64,000 bases of DNA from Brenneria bubanii (GTDB lineage Bacteria > Pseudomonadota > Gammaproteobacteria > Enterobacterales > Enterobacteriaceae): assembly GCF_022378355.1 (NCBI RefSeq), contig NZ_JAKMAJ010000007.1:186001-250000 (forward strand), read 5' to 3'. This document shows, piece by piece, positions 20,206 to 30,370 of the stretch. Each line of letters begins with the position of its first letter. Within the stretch, counting starts at the first letter, position 1. The notes beneath the pieces were generated by a model. That model made no database searches, was not told where the DNA came from, and was given only the letters and a program-made list of their open reading frames with translations. The translations under genes were made by a program, and so were the position numbers.

Positions 20206-21633
20206 TCAATTAACCAATTCCTGGGCATAGGCAAAAAGCGCTTTAAGAAGGTCGGTCTTTTGCTTATCGCCATCATAACGCTGATATAACGCATCCAGCT
20301 CCGCCATATAGGACTGCAGACGCTCGCCGGTAAAGATTTCCCGGCGGTGCTGCAGCCAGCGCTGCTGTTCGCCATCGTCCAGCGTGTTGGGGTAATTCCG
20401 GGCGCGATAGCGGAATAGCAACGGTTCAAGCCGATCGTCCGCATATTTTATATCCAACGCAGGAAGATGCTGCGGCGCGGTTTCCTGAATAATTTTCATC
20501 GCCATGCGATCGGCATCGCCAAAAAAGCCATCGTAGATGCGTAAATCGACGTCGCTGGAAGCGGTAAAGGCCGGCGATTCTGCAAACAGCGCCACTACTT
20601 TTTCTCTAATCTGACTGTTTTGCCGCAGCAGTTTTAGATTATCCAGACAATATTGACGATCGATACCCAGTCGCGCCGCGTCTTCGGGGCGCAGCGTGCT
20701 GGCCGGCGCAAGCACCGGGCATTTATTAATATGCACCAGCTTTATGGGTACGGCGCTTTGATCCTGCGTCAGTTGATCGCGACGGGTGTACAAACGCTCG
20801 CGTAATGAATCCGCATCCAGTTCCAGCAGGGGAGTCATATCGCCGGCCAGATCACACATGATAACGGCGTTACGATTATCCGGATGCCATGCCAGAGGCA
20901 CGATCCAACTGGTGTTGCCGCGCGCCGCGCCGAACATGCCGGAAACATGCACCAGTGGTTTCATTTGCGCGATATCAATCAGTGCGCTGACTTTATTTTT
21001 ATTGCGCAGTTGGAATAAATAATCAAAAAGTTTCGGCTGCGCCTGCTTCAGCAGCTTGGCCATGGCGATAGTGGCGTAAACGTCGGACATCGCGTCATGG
21101 GCATGCTCATGAGAAACGCCGTTGGCCTTCGTTAAATGCTCAAGCCGAAAACTGGGCAACCCCTGATCATTCTCCGGCCATTCGATGCCCTCGGGCCGCA
21201 GCGCATAGCAGGCGCGCATCGCATCCAGCAAATCCCAGCGAGAATTGCCGTTTTGCCAGCTATAGGCGTAAGGATCGTAGAAGTTACGATAAAAAATATT
21301 GCGGCTGACTTCATCATCGAAGCGGACATTGTTATAGCCCATGATGCAGGTGCCGGGAACGCTGAAGGCGTCATGAATCTGGCGGGCGAATTCAGCTTCA
21401 TTCACGCCTTTGGCTAGGGCTAACTGCGGCGTGATCCCGGTGATCATGACCGCTTCCGGTTCTGGCAGATAATCGTCCGTTGGTTTGCAATAAATGACCA
21501 GCGGATCGCCGATGATGTTGAAATCCATATCGGTGCGTACCCCGGCAAACTGCGCGGGCCGATCGCGGGCCGGATGCTTACCGAAAGTTTCGTAGTCATG
21601 AATAAAAAACGTGGGTTGTGTTTTCTCGGCCAT
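20206..21633 (-). CDS. sbcB: Exodeoxyribonuclease I
   Basis: ExoI degrades single-stranded DNA 3' to 5' and works in mismatch repair and recombination; loss suppresses recBC defects. From ATG 21633 the protein has 475 residues, the E. coli length. The DEDDh exonuclease domain (about 10-200) starts with HDYETFG and includes NNVRFDDEV and EHAHDAMSDVYAT. The SH3-like and helical ExoI C-terminal domains follow. The frame stays open upstream to 21780, but those 49 residues are not part of the family and no Shine-Dalgarno supports them. It is convergent with plaP. Confidence 0.96.
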   Translation of the reverse strand: MAEKTQPTFFIHDYETFGKHPARDRPAQFAGVRTDMDFNIIGDPLVIYCKPTDDYLPEPEAVMITGITPQLALAKGVNEAEFARQIHDAFSVPGTCIMGYNNVRFDDEVSRNIFYRNFYDPYAYSWQNGNSRWDLLDAMRACYALRPEGIEWPENDQGLPSFRLEHLTKANGVSHEHAHDAMSDVYATIAMAKLLKQAQPKLFDYLFQLRNKNKVSALIDIAQMKPLVHVSGMFGAARGNTSWIVPLAWHPDNRNAVIMCDLAGDMTPLLELDADSLRERLYTRRDQLTQDQSAVPIKLVHINKCPVLAPASTLRPEDAARLGIDRQYCLDNLKLLRQNSQIREKVVALFAESPAFTASSDVDLRIYDGFFGDADRMAMKIIQETAPQHLPALDIKYADDRLEPLLFRYRARNYPNTLDDGEQQRWLQHRREIFTGERLQSYMAELDALYQRYDGDKQKTDLLKALFAYAQELVN

Positions 21634-21811
21634 AGTCACATTGAGCTGAATGATGAGGTTAAGCGTCAGGTTCGGCTGAAACCGTTGGCAAAGGCTAAGG
21701 ATATCATTGAATTCGTTTTCTGTGGCGCTTTCCTGACGCGGGTCAAATTTCGCATGAGCATAATCGCTAGGCACGCGCATTATACTCGGTTACAATTATT
21801 TTTTTGTGAAT

Positions 21812-21830
21812 GCGAATGATAATTAGGCTC
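21812..21830 (+). promoter_or_regulatory. Fur box of the siderophore transporter operon
   Basis: The 19-mer contains AATGATAAT and matches the Fur consensus at 13 of 19 positions, including an unbroken run of nine. It sits 54 bases upstream of the binding-protein start, where Fur with iron would block transcription. The core promoter hexamers are not clear to me. Confidence 0.65.
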
Positions 21831-21883
21831 TTTATTGTCTTGGCGCTTAATGCCGGATGATAGCCCACCGGAGGAAAAAACTA

Positions 21884-22843
21884 ATGCAGGCGAACGTGGC
21901 TTTTGCGGTGAAAACGACATTGTTAGCGTCAATACTTGCGCTGTCTGGTTGCGATCAGGCGGTTTCCGCGACGGAAAGTGCTAAAACCATCCGTATTGAG
22001 CATGCGCAGGGCGTCACGCAGGTGCCTGTGCATCCCCAAAAGGTGATTGTTTTCGATCCGGCGATTTTAGACACCATGGATGCTTTGCAAATCGATATTG
22101 CCGGCGTGCCTCAGAGCAGTACGCATTTACCTGAGTATCTCGCTAAATATCGGGGCAGCGCATACCTCAACGCCGGAACCTTGTTTGAGCCTGATTATGA
22201 AGCGCTGAGCAGCGCGCAGCCTGATCTGATCATTGCCGGCGGACGGGCTACAGACGCCTATGCAAAGTTGAGCGGTATTGCGCCTACCATCTCGCTGAAT
22301 ATTGATTCTAAACAGTTTATGACCAGTTTTAGCCAGCGGGTAGAACAGCTGGGATTGATTTTCGGCAAAGAAGAGGAAGCCAGGAAACAGCTGGCGGAGT
22401 TTAAACAGCAGATTGCCCAGACTCGGGATAAATCCGCCAATGCCGGAACCGCGTTGGTGCTGATGGTGTCGGGCGGCAAAATGTCGGCTTACGGTCCGGG
22501 TTCCCGCTTCGGTTTTATTTTTGATGAACTGGGATTTAAACAGGCGGCGGAATTCCCTGACGCGGGCGCCGGACGGCACGGCAACGTCGTGACTTCCGAA
22601 TTTTTACTCAGCGCGAATCCTGAATGGCTGTTTGTGCTGGATCGCGATAGCGCAATCGGACGAACTGGCGCGGGCGGAGAATCAGCACGACAGGTACTTG
22701 ATAATCCGCTGGTTCATAAAACCAACGCCTGGCAGCACAATCATATCGTTTATCTGGATTCCACTTCGATTTATATTTCATCCGGCCTGCAAAGTTATAA
22801 AAAGCTCATTGCCGATGTAAATAACGCGTTGGATAAAAAGTAG
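21884..22843 (+). CDS. Siderophore ABC transporter substrate-binding lipoprotein
   Basis: This is a periplasmic binding protein of the class III (BtuF/FatB-like) iron-siderophore type, delivering a ferric chelate to the permease. The 319 residues start at ATG 21884 with a GGAGG eight bases upstream. A lipoprotein signal ends in LSGC with Cys23 as the lipid-bearing residue, so it is probably membrane-tethered. Two lobes follow, the first with PQKVIVFDPAILDTMDAL and the second with SGGKMSAYGPGSRFGFIFDELG, patterns typical of the FatB/CeuE/VctP/YclQ group that binds catecholate siderophores. It is the first gene of a four-gene operon. No outer-membrane receptor or synthesis gene is nearby. Confidence 0.87.
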   Translation: MQANVAFAVKTTLLASILALSGCDQAVSATESAKTIRIEHAQGVTQVPVHPQKVIVFDPAILDTMDALQIDIAGVPQSSTHLPEYLAKYRGSAYLNAGTLFEPDYEALSSAQPDLIIAGGRATDAYAKLSGIAPTISLNIDSKQFMTSFSQRVEQLGLIFGKEEEARKQLAEFKQQIAQTRDKSANAGTALVLMVSGGKMSAYGPGSRFGFIFDELGFKQAAEFPDAGAGRHGNVVTSEFLLSANPEWLFVLDRDSAIGRTGAGGESARQVLDNPLVHKTNAWQHNHIVYLDSTSIYISSGLQSYKKLIADVNNALDKK

Positions 22844-22864
22844 CGGCGATTGGTGGCGGGAACA

Positions 22865-23827
22865 ATGAAACCTCTCTATTTTGCGCTCGCCGTCCTTCTG
22901 CTGGCGGCGATGATCGTCGCCAGCCTGTTTCTGGGCGCTGGCAGAGTGAGCATTCAGGCCGTCTGGAGCGATCAATCCATGCGCGATATTTTCTTTATCA
23001 GCCGGGTGCCGCGTACGTTGGCGTTGCTTCTGGCTGGAAGCGCCATGAGCGTGTCGGGCTTAATCATGCAGCTGCTGACCCAAAATCGTTTTGTCGAACC
23101 GTCGCTGGCGGGGACCACCCAGTCGGCCGGGTTGGGTCTATTGGTCATGATGGTGCTGGCGCCGTCCTCTCCGGTGTTCGTCAAAATGATTGTCGCCAGC
23201 CTGTTTGCGATGGCAGGCACGCTACTGTTTATGCTGTTGCTGAGACGGATCGTGCTGAGATCCGCGCTGGTGGTGCCGCTGGTGGGCATCATGCTCGGCG
23301 CGGTCATCAGCGCGATCACCACGTTCGGCGCCATGTATTATGACCTGTTGCAAGCGCTTGGCAGTTGGGCATCGGGGGATTTTTCCGGTGTGTTGCAAGG
23401 GCGTTATGAACTGCTGTGGCTGGTCGGCTGCCTGACGCTGGTCGCCTGCTGGATCGCCGATCGTTTTACCGTTGTCGGCATGGGCCGTGAATTTTCGGTC
23501 AACGTCGGGCTTAATTATCGTCAGATTATGCTGATGGGGCTGGCGATTGTTGCGGTTGTCAGCGGCGTGGTGGTGGTGGTGATCGGGGCGCTGCCTTTCC
23601 TTGGTCTCATCGTACCTAATCTGGTCAGCCTGTTTTTGGGTGATAACCTGCGTAAAACCATTCCGTGGGTCTGCCTGCTGGGGGGCGGGTTGGTGTTGCT
23701 GTGCGACATCATTGGCCGGGTGATTCGCTACCCCTTCGAGATACCGGTCAGCGTCATTCTGGGGGGTATCGGGGCCATGGTTTTCCTTCTGCTGTTGTTA
23801 AGTAAAAAACGTCATGTCAGTCAATAA
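22865..23827 (+). CDS. Ferric-siderophore ABC transporter permease (first)
   Basis: This is a FecCD-family inner-membrane permease of 320 residues with about nine or ten hydrophobic segments. Landmarks are RVPRTLALLLAGSAMSVSG near residue 50 and the cytoplasmic coupling region GALPFLGLIVPNLVSLFLGD. The start at ATG 22865 lies 21 bases after the binding-protein gene; a TTG at 22850 is an alternative. Its end overlaps the next permease by 14 bases. Order and sequence resemble the YclN/VctD/CeuB type of catecholate transporter. It should form a heterodimer with the second permease. Confidence 0.88.
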   Translation: MKPLYFALAVLLLAAMIVASLFLGAGRVSIQAVWSDQSMRDIFFISRVPRTLALLLAGSAMSVSGLIMQLLTQNRFVEPSLAGTTQSAGLGLLVMMVLAPSSPVFVKMIVASLFAMAGTLLFMLLLRRIVLRSALVVPLVGIMLGAVISAITTFGAMYYDLLQALGSWASGDFSGVLQGRYELLWLVGCLTLVACWIADRFTVVGMGREFSVNVGLNYRQIMLMGLAIVAVVSGVVVVVIGALPFLGLIVPNLVSLFLGDNLRKTIPWVCLLGGGLVLLCDIIGRVIRYPFEIPVSVILGGIGAMVFLLLLLSKKRHVSQ

Positions 23828-24821
23828 AGTGAATTCGGCAACCTCCGTCATCACCCGCGCAAAGCCGCATCGGCTATCTTCCCGGCATCGTTTGCTGCTG
23901 CTGGGTATTTTATCGCTGGGCGTGATGGTGATATTTATGACCATCAATCTGGGCAGTAACCTGGGCTACATTCTCACGCATCGCGGCTTGATGCTTGTCA
24001 CCATGCTGCTGGTGGCGTTTGCCGCCAGTGCATCCACGGTCCTGTTTCAGACCGTCACCAATAACCGGATTCTGACGCCCTCGATTATGGGATTCGAAGC
24101 GCTGTTTATTCTGATTCAAAGCACATTGATTTTCGTTTTTGGCTCGCAGGGCATTCCCAATTTAGGCGTTCAGGGGAAATTTTTCCTTGAGGCGATACTC
24201 ATGGTGCTGTTCTCCGCCGTACTTTATCGCTGGTTATTCACCGGCAATCGCAACAATTTACATCTGGTTTTATTGGTCGGCATTATCTGCGGCACGCTGT
24301 TTCGCAGTATCGCCAGCCTGATGCAGCGCTTACTGGATCCCAGCGAGTTCGCAATTTTGCAGGGCAGAATGTTTGCTACTTTTACTCGCGCCGCGCCTGA
24401 ATTGATCGGGCTCTCGGTTGCGATCTCGCTAGTCGTCGGCGTGGTGATATGGCGCATGCGCTTTCAGTTCGATGCGTTGGCGCTCGGGCGTAATACGGCA
24501 ATTAATCTCGGGGTGGATTACAAGCGCAGCGTAACGGTTATTTTACTTTTAGTTTCCGTGCTGGTCGCGATATCGACGGCGCTGGTCGGCCCCTTGACTT
24601 TTCTGGGGTTCATGGTGGCCAATCTGGCGTATCTGATGGTCGGCTCCAGTCAACATCGCTTTTTGCTGCCTGCGGCGTTTTTGTTGGGCATCGTCGCGCT
24701 GGTCGGCGGACAGTTGGTGCTGGAACACCTGTTGAACATGTCCGGAGCATTGTCCGTGGTGATTGAATTTATCGGCGGTTCGCTGTTTATTTTGTTGTTG
24801 CTCAAGAAGGTTTCCCTGTGA
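23814..24821 (+). CDS. Ferric-siderophore ABC transporter permease (second)
   Basis: This is the second FecCD-family permease, 335 residues, hydrophobic from about residue 27 onward with repeated membrane segments. The coupling region reads STALVGPLTFLGFMVANLAYL. The N-terminal 25 residues are basic and cytoplasmic. The ATG lies inside the 3' end of the first permease gene, and the gene's own stop overlaps the ATPase GTG start, so all three are probably translationally coupled. It resembles the YclO/VctG/CeuC partner permeases. Confidence 0.88.
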   Translation: MSVNKVNSATSVITRAKPHRLSSRHRLLLLGILSLGVMVIFMTINLGSNLGYILTHRGLMLVTMLLVAFAASASTVLFQTVTNNRILTPSIMGFEALFILIQSTLIFVFGSQGIPNLGVQGKFFLEAILMVLFSAVLYRWLFTGNRNNLHLVLLVGIICGTLFRSIASLMQRLLDPSEFAILQGRMFATFTRAAPELIGLSVAISLVVGVVIWRMRFQFDALALGRNTAINLGVDYKRSVTVILLLVSVLVAISTALVGPLTFLGFMVANLAYLMVGSSQHRFLLPAAFLLGIVALVGGQLVLEHLLNMSGALSVVIEFIGGSLFILLLLKKVSL

Positions 24822-25576
24822 TTGAAATCGGCGATGTAACCAAAACGTACAATAATGTGGCGGTGCTGAAAGACGTCAGCGCCACCATACCGCGTGGGGG
24901 CGTGACCTCAATTATTGGCCCCAACGGCGCGGGGAAATCGACGCTTTTATCCATTATCAGCCGCTTATTAGCCGCCGATCGGGGGAGCGTCAGCGTCAAC
25001 GGCATGGATGTGACCACGACGCCCAGCGATAAGCTGGCGACCTGCCTGTCGGTACTGCGACAGGAGAACCAATTTACCAGCAGGCTGACCGTTGCCGATT
25101 TAGTGGGATTTGGCCGCTATCCCTATACCAAAGGCCGTTTAAATGCGGACGATCGGCAGCGCATCGAGGCCGCGATGGCATTTCTCGACCTGACCGAATT
25201 CCGCGAGCGCTTTTTGGATGAGCTATCGGGCGGTCAGCGGCAACGCGCCTACGTTGCGATGGTTTTGTGCCAGGATACGGAGTATGTACTGCTGGATGAA
25301 CCACTCAATAATCTGGATATGAAGCACGCAGTGACCATGATGAGGCAAATTCGCCGCGCTGCGGACGAGCTGAAAAAAACCATTGTGCTGGTTATCCACG
25401 ATATCAATTTCGCTTCCGCCTATTCCGACTACATTATTGCAATGCGTCAGGGACGAATCATCTATAACGGCACGCCGGAAGAGATCATGGTTTCCGCCGT
25501 GCTTGAAGATATTTTCGACACCGAGGTCGCTATAGAAAAGGTTCATAATCAGCGTATTGCCGTGTATTATCGATAA
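24818..25576 (+). CDS. Ferric-siderophore ABC transporter ATPase
   Basis: This is the cytoplasmic nucleotide-binding subunit powering siderophore import, 252 residues. Walker A GPNGAGKST is at 34-42, the Q-loop lies around RQENQF, the signature LSGGQ is at 136-140, Walker B VLLDEP has Asp160 and Glu161, and the switch histidine is in VIHDINFA. The start is GTG 24818, overlapping the permease stop (GTGA), with AAGAAGG upstream. It is the last gene of the operon; a 7-bp hairpin (25617-25635) without a T-run follows before tmaR. Confidence 0.92.
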   Translation: MIEIGDVTKTYNNVAVLKDVSATIPRGGVTSIIGPNGAGKSTLLSIISRLLAADRGSVSVNGMDVTTTPSDKLATCLSVLRQENQFTSRLTVADLVGFGRYPYTKGRLNADDRQRIEAAMAFLDLTEFRERFLDELSGGQRQRAYVAMVLCQDTEYVLLDEPLNNLDMKHAVTMMRQIRRAADELKKTIVLVIHDINFASAYSDYIIAMRQGRIIYNGTPEEIMVSAVLEDIFDTEVAIEKVHNQRIAVYYR

Positions 25577-25676
25577 TTAATGGATTCCGAATAAAACCAT
25601 CTTGTCGCAGATAGCTGCTAACCTGTATGGTTAGCGTATTATAAAATCTGTGTTTGACTTAAGTAAGGGTAGAAAA

Positions 25677-25994
25677 ATGGATAAGGACACTAAGCCTTGT
25701 TTCCAGGATGTTCTGGAGTTTGTTCGCATGTTCCGTCGTAAAAACAAATTACAGCGTGAAATCGTTGATAACGAAAAGAAAATTCGTGATAACCAGAAAC
25801 GTGTTTTATTGCTTGATAACCTGAGCGACTACATTAAGCCGGGTATGAGCATTGAAGATATTCAGGGCATCATCGCCAGCATGCGCAGCGATTATGAAGA
25901 TCGTGTCGATGATTACATCATTAAAAACGCCGATCTGTCGAAAGAGCGTCGTGAGCTGTCTAAGAAATTAAAGACCATGGGCGAAGTGAAATAA
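25677..25994 (+). CDS. tmaR: PTS regulator TmaR (pole-localised)
   Basis: TmaR (YeeX) forms clusters at the cell pole and sequesters enzyme I of the sugar phosphotransferase system in E. coli, controlled by phosphorylation of one tyrosine. The 105 residues are highly similar to E. coli TmaR (109), with a shorter C-terminus. The regulated tyrosine aligns with Tyr73 in [10 protein letters not shown]. The protein is rich in charged helix with coiled-coil character (about 18-50 and 80-105). The ATG at 25677 follows AGGG; the frame opens 27 bases earlier without conservation. It has its own terminator. Confidence 0.93.
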   Translation: MDKDTKPCFQDVLEFVRMFRRKNKLQREIVDNEKKIRDNQKRVLLLDNLSDYIKPGMSIEDIQGIIASMRSDYEDRVDDYIIKNADLSKERRELSKKLKTMGEVK

Positions 25995-26025
25995 CCCGGA
26001 TAGTCAATATTGCTGTCATACCGTT

Positions 26026-26051
26026 AGGGATCGCGCAGGCGATCCCTTTTT
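26026..26051 (+). terminator. Terminator of tmaR
   Basis: AGGGATCGC pairs perfectly with GCGATCCCT around a GCAG loop, followed by T residues. It lies 31 bases after the tmaR stop. The 253 bases from here to comEC contain no recognisable gene, although the comEC frame is open throughout. Confidence 0.92.
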
Positions 26052-26304
26052 GTTTCTGCGCCTGGGCATTTCTCCTTTTTCGCACTTTCTCCCGCCATCG
26101 CACATTGCCCACCATCACCGGCTATCGGCAAAAGATGAGAGGCGTCCCGCACGTTTTTTGCCATTTATTGAAACCATTCATCCTTATTACGCCGCGCTTT
26201 CCACTAATTGTTTTTTGAGCAGCGCTGAAAGCGCTGATGTAGCAATATTTGGCATCCTGAGAACCGGAAGGCGCCGAACCGCCTTTCCCCCGCGTAACTG
26301 GACG

Positions 26305-28584
26305 ATGAGTAGAATATCCGCCACGACTGCTGCCGTTGCCGCCATGCTCGGTATTTTGCCGCTGTTGATCCTGCCGCAGATCCCGCCGATGATGGCGCTG
26401 TGGGGTGGCATGCCGCTGGCGGTGATGATGGCACTGAATACCCGATATGCGGCATTGCGCAACGTGGCGATAGTGTTATTCAGCTTTTGTTGGGCGGGAT
26501 TGAGCGCGCACACGCTGCTCAGGCAGATCGAACAGACGACTCGCCAACCGCTCTCAGCCATTGTCACCATGCATAGCATACGCTTTGCCGGCGTTGACGA
26601 GCCTCAGGCGATCATCAAGCTTGAAAGGATAAACCAGCGTTGGGTCTTTCCCCCGCTTTACGCCAGAGTGACGTTGTCACGTGATATGCGCGCCTGGTGC
26701 GGCGGACAACGCTGGCGAATCATCGCGAGTTTCCGGCCGGTGCACAGCCGTCTGAATCAAGGCGGATTTGACAGCCAGCGCTGGGCCGTCGCGCAGCGCC
26801 GGCCGCTGTCGGGACGAGTCACGTCAGCTGAGGTTATCGATTCATCCTGTGGTCTGCGCCAGGAGATGATCACGCATGCGCAGCAGCGGATAACGTCTTT
26901 GTCCTGGCACGCGATTCTGCTGGCGCTGGCGTTTGGCGAAATGAACATCGTCAGTCCTGAAACAAAAATCGTGCTCCAGAAAACCGGCACCATGCATCTG
27001 ATGGCCATCTCCGGTCTGCATATAGCCCTTGCCGCGCTCTTTGGCTGGGGAAGCGCGCGGGCAATCCAGTGTTTGTTGCCCGTTTACGCTATTGGCTATC
27101 GTTTCCCTTTATTTATCAGTTGGTTGACATCGTGGGCGTATGTGTGGCTCGCCGGGGGAAATCCACCGGCGATCAGAGCGGCGCTGGCGCTAAGCGTATG
27201 GACGCTGCTGAGAGCAAAAGGCTTGACCGGGTCGCCGTGGCAGGTTTGGTTATGGTGCATCGCCCTGATTTCGCTTTGCGATCCCCTCAGCGTTCTGTCC
27301 GACAGCTTCTGGCTGTCCTGTCTGGCCGTCGCGTCACTGATTTTCTGGTTTCAGTGGGCGCCGTTGCCGCCACGCTGTCGACGAAGCTTGTACTGGTGCT
27401 GGCTGCGTTGGCTGCATTTACAAACCGGGATGACGCTGTTGCTGATGCCGTTGCAACTGGGGATGTTTCATGGATTCAGCCTCACATCTTTGCCGGCAAA
27501 TCTGTGGGCGATACCCATCGTCTCGTTTGTGACCACGCCGCTGGTGCTGCTGGCGCTCCCCCTAATGTATATCGCCGAACTGGATTATGGGGTGTGGTGG
27601 CTGGCGGACCTGTCGTTAAAAAGCGTGTTTACGCCGCTGAAATATATGCAAAACGGGTGGCTTGACCTCCAGTCATCCCTGCTTTTAGGCAGCGTCGCCG
27701 GCTGGCTTTCCGTGGTGATATGGCGTTTTTCATGGTGGCGAAGCTATCCCGTCAGCATCTTTAGCCTTATCAGTTTGATCCTGGTTTTCAGAATGCCAAA
27801 CGATCCACCAAACTGGCGGGTCGATATGCTGGATGTCGGTCACGGATTGGCGGTGGTCATCGAGCGTAATGGCAAAGCCATGTTGTACGATAGCGGGAAT
27901 CGTTGGGACGGCGGCGACATGGCCACCAGGGAAATCCTGCCCTATCTGCGATGGCGCGGGTTAGCGCTGGAAAAAATCATTTTGAGCCACAGCCATATGG
28001 ATCATGCCGGCGGGCTGCCGGCATTGCGGGCCGCCTATCCTGATGCGGAAATTTTCAGCGCTTTTATACAAGCGGATCACCGGCCATGCCGGCAAGGGGT
28101 CCGGTGGCGCTGGCAGGGACTGACCTTCAGCGTACTATGGCCGGAACGCCAGGTAATCAGCGCTGAAAATAATGATTCTTGCGTGGTTCGTATCGATGAT
28201 GGCAAATATCGCGTGCTATTGACCGGCGATATCGAGTCCGGGACGGAGCAAAAGCTGGTTAAACGACAGAGAAATGCGCTGGCTGTAGATTTGTTACAAA
28301 TCCCCCATCATGGAAGCGGAACGTCCTCTTCGCCGCCGTTTATCCGCGCAGTCGACGCGGCGCGCATTCTGTCTTCCAACTCACGCTATAACCCATGGCG
28401 ACTGCCTGCCGCCAAGGTTGTGTCCCGCTATCGCCAATATGGTTATGAATGGCTGGATACGGCGACATCGGGACAACTGAGCGCGCGTTTTTTCAACGAT
28501 AGTTGGCGCGTAATTCGCTTCAGAGAGCAAATATCTCCCCGCTGGTATCATCGGTGGTTTGGCGTAAAGGGGGATAATGAGTAA
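26305..28584 (+). CDS. comEC: ComEC/Rec2 family DNA-uptake channel protein
   Basis: ComEC (YcaI in E. coli) forms the inner-membrane channel for single-stranded DNA in competence; its role in enterobacteria is poorly known. From ATG 26305 it has 759 residues, near the E. coli 754. It has an N-terminal membrane pair and OB-like region (about 1-200), a competence domain of many membrane helices (about 210-490), and a C-terminal metallo-beta-lactamase-like domain (about 515-750) with HxHxDH at 562-567. The frame is open to 26050, but the first shared segment begins [13 protein letters not shown]. No good Shine-Dalgarno is seen, so the start is the weak point. Its end overlaps a possible early msbA start. 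Confidence 0.92.
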   Translation: MSRISATTAAVAAMLGILPLLILPQIPPMMALWGGMPLAVMMALNTRYAALRNVAIVLFSFCWAGLSAHTLLRQIEQTTRQPLSAIVTMHSIRFAGVDEPQAIIKLERINQRWVFPPLYARVTLSRDMRAWCGGQRWRIIASFRPVHSRLNQGGFDSQRWAVAQRRPLSGRVTSAEVIDSSCGLRQEMITHAQQRITSLSWHAILLALAFGEMNIVSPETKIVLQKTGTMHLMAISGLHIALAALFGWGSARAIQCLLPVYAIGYRFPLFISWLTSWAYVWLAGGNPPAIRAALALSVWTLLRAKGLTGSPWQVWLWCIALISLCDPLSVLSDSFWLSCLAVASLIFWFQWAPLPPRCRRSLYWCWLRWLHLQTGMTLLLMPLQLGMFHGFSLTSLPANLWAIPIVSFVTTPLVLLALPLMYIAELDYGVWWLADLSLKSVFTPLKYMQNGWLDLQSSLLLGSVAGWLSVVIWRFSWWRSYPVSIFSLISLILVFRMPNDPPNWRVDMLDVGHGLAVVIERNGKAMLYDSGNRWDGGDMATREILPYLRWRGLALEKIILSHSHMDHAGGLPALRAAYPDAEIFSAFIQADHRPCRQGVRWRWQGLTFSVLWPERQVISAENNDSCVVRIDDGKYRVLLTGDIESGTEQKLVKRQRNALAVDLLQIPHHGSGTSSSPPFIRAVDAARILSSNSRYNPWRLPAAKVVSRYRQYGYEWLDTATSGQLSARFFNDSWRVIRFREQISPRWYHRWFGVKGDNE

Positions 28585-28621
28585 AATAGACGGCTATTTC
28601 TTATTGGCTCAGGTTTATTGC

Positions 28622-30370
28622 ATGCTGAATGATAAAGATCTCTCCACCTGGCAGACGTTTCGTCGCCTATGGCCGATGATCTCTCCTTTTAAAACGGGGC
28701 TGGCTGTGGCCGCTGTCGCGCTGGTTGTTAATGCGGCTGGCGACACGTTAATGCTGTCTCTACTCAAGCCGCTACTCGATGAAGGGTTTGGCAAGACCGA
28801 TCGTTCCGTCCTGGTTTGGATGCCGTTCGTGGTTATCGGACTGATGCTGATGCGTGGTGTATCAGGCTTTGTATCAAGCTACTGCGTATCCTGGGTGTCC
28901 GGTAAAGTGGTGATGGCGATGCGTCGTCGTCTGTTTCAGCACATCATGGGAATGCCGGTGACCTTCTTTGACCAGCAATCCACCGGCACGCTGTTGTCCC
29001 GCATCACCTATGACTCCGAACAGGTCGCCGCATCGTCGTCGGGCGCCTTGATTACGGTGATTCGAGAAGGGGCGTCCATCATCGGCCTCTTCATCCTGAT
29101 GTTTTATTACAGTTGGCAGTTGTCGATCATTCTGCTCGTCATCGCGCCGATTGTCTCGGTGGCTATTCGCCTGGTCTCGAAACGTTTCCGTAATATCAGC
29201 AAAAATATGCAGGATACGATGGGACTGGTGACGACCAGCGCCGAACAGATGTTGAAAGGCCACAAAGAAGTGTTGATTTTCGGCGGTCAGGAAGTCGAAG
29301 CGCAGCGCTTTGACAAGGTCAGCAATCGTATGCGGCAACAGGGGATGAAGCTGGTATCGGCGTCGTCCATCTCCGATCCTGTCATTCAGTTGATTGCGTC
29401 ACTGGCGCTGGCTTTTGTTTTGTACGCCGCCAGCATTCCCAGCGTGATGGAAACCTTGACGGCGGGGACGATTACGGTCGTTTTCTCATCGATGATCGCG
29501 CTGATGCGGCCGTTAAAATCGCTGACTAACGTCAACGCCCAGTTTCAGCGAGGTATGGCCGCCTGCCAGACGCTGTTTGCCATACTGGATATGGAACAGG
29601 AAAAAGATACCGGCACCTTGGATCTTGGCCGCGCCAAGGGCGATCTGGAGTTCCGCAATGTCGATTTCGCCTACTCTGGCAGAGAGAACCTGGCGCTGAA
29701 AAATATCAGCCTGCATATTCCGCCAGGTAAAACCGTCGCGCTGGTCGGCCGCTCAGGGTCGGGTAAGTCTACGATTGCCAATTTGATTACCCGTTTTTAC
29801 GATATCCAATCTGGCGAGATCCTGCTCGATGGACACGATCTGCGGGAATATACCTTAGCCTCGCTGCGTAGTCAGGTTGCGCTGGTGTCGCAGAACGTGC
29901 ATCTGTTCAATGATACGATCGCCAATAACATTGCCTACGCCTGTCACGATCGCTATAGCCGTGAAGAAATCGAGCGCGCGGCCTACATGGCGCACGCAAT
30001 GGATTTCATCAGCAATATGGATAACGGTCTGGATACCATGATCGGCGAGAATGGCGTGCTGCTTTCTGGCGGCCAGCGCCAACGTATTGCCATTGCTCGT
30101 GCCTTGCTGCGCAACTGTCCTATTCTGGTGCTGGATGAGGCGACTTCGGCGCTGGATACCGAGTCAGAACGCGCCATTCAATCCGCGCTGGATGAACTGC
30201 AAAAAGATCGTACCGCGCTGGTGATCGCCCACCGTTTATCTACCATTGAAAAGGCGGATGAAATTTTGGTTGTTGAAGATGGCCGCATTATCGAACGCGG
30301 TGGTCATGCCGAATTGCTGGCGCATAACGGCGCTTATGCCCAGCTACATAAAATGCAGTTTGGCGAATGA
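28622..30370 (+). CDS. msbA: Lipid A export ATP-binding/permease MsbA
   Basis: MsbA is the essential homodimeric ABC flippase that moves core-lipid A across the inner membrane. The 582 residues equal the E. coli protein. Six transmembrane helices occupy about 20-320. The ATPase domain has Walker [10 protein letters not shown] at 376-384, signature LLSGGQRQR, Walker [13 protein letters not shown] and the switch histidine in IAHRLST. The ATG at 28622 gives the E. coli-like [18 protein letters not shown]; an ATG at 28577 behind GGGGGAT, overlapping the comEC stop, would add 15 residues and is a real alternative. lpxK follows with a four-base overlap. Confidence 0.97.
   Translation: MLNDKDLSTWQTFRRLWPMISPFKTGLAVAAVALVVNAAGDTLMLSLLKPLLDEGFGKTDRSVLVWMPFVVIGLMLMRGVSGFVSSYCVSWVSGKVVMAMRRRLFQHIMGMPVTFFDQQSTGTLLSRITYDSEQVAASSSGALITVIREGASIIGLFILMFYYSWQLSIILLVIAPIVSVAIRLVSKRFRNISKNMQDTMGLVTTSAEQMLKGHKEVLIFGGQEVEAQRFDKVSNRMRQQGMKLVSASSISDPVIQLIASLALAFVLYAASIPSVMETLTAGTITVVFSSMIALMRPLKSLTNVNAQFQRGMAACQTLFAILDMEQEKDTGTLDLGRAKGDLEFRNVDFAYSGRENLALKNISLHIPPGKTVALVGRSGSGKSTIANLITRFYDIQSGEILLDGHDLREYTLASLRSQVALVSQNVHLFNDTIANNIAYACHDRYSREEIERAAYMAHAMDFISNMDNGLDTMIGENGVLLSGGQRQRIAIARALLRNCPILVLDEATSALDTESERAIQSALDELQKDRTALVIAHRLSTIEKADEILVVEDGRIIERGGHAELLAHNGAYAQLHKMQFGE

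Noticed and set aside
27069-27665. 198-codon plus-strand frame inside comEC
   Set aside because: It is a shifted frame of a well-supported membrane protein gene with no conserved motif.
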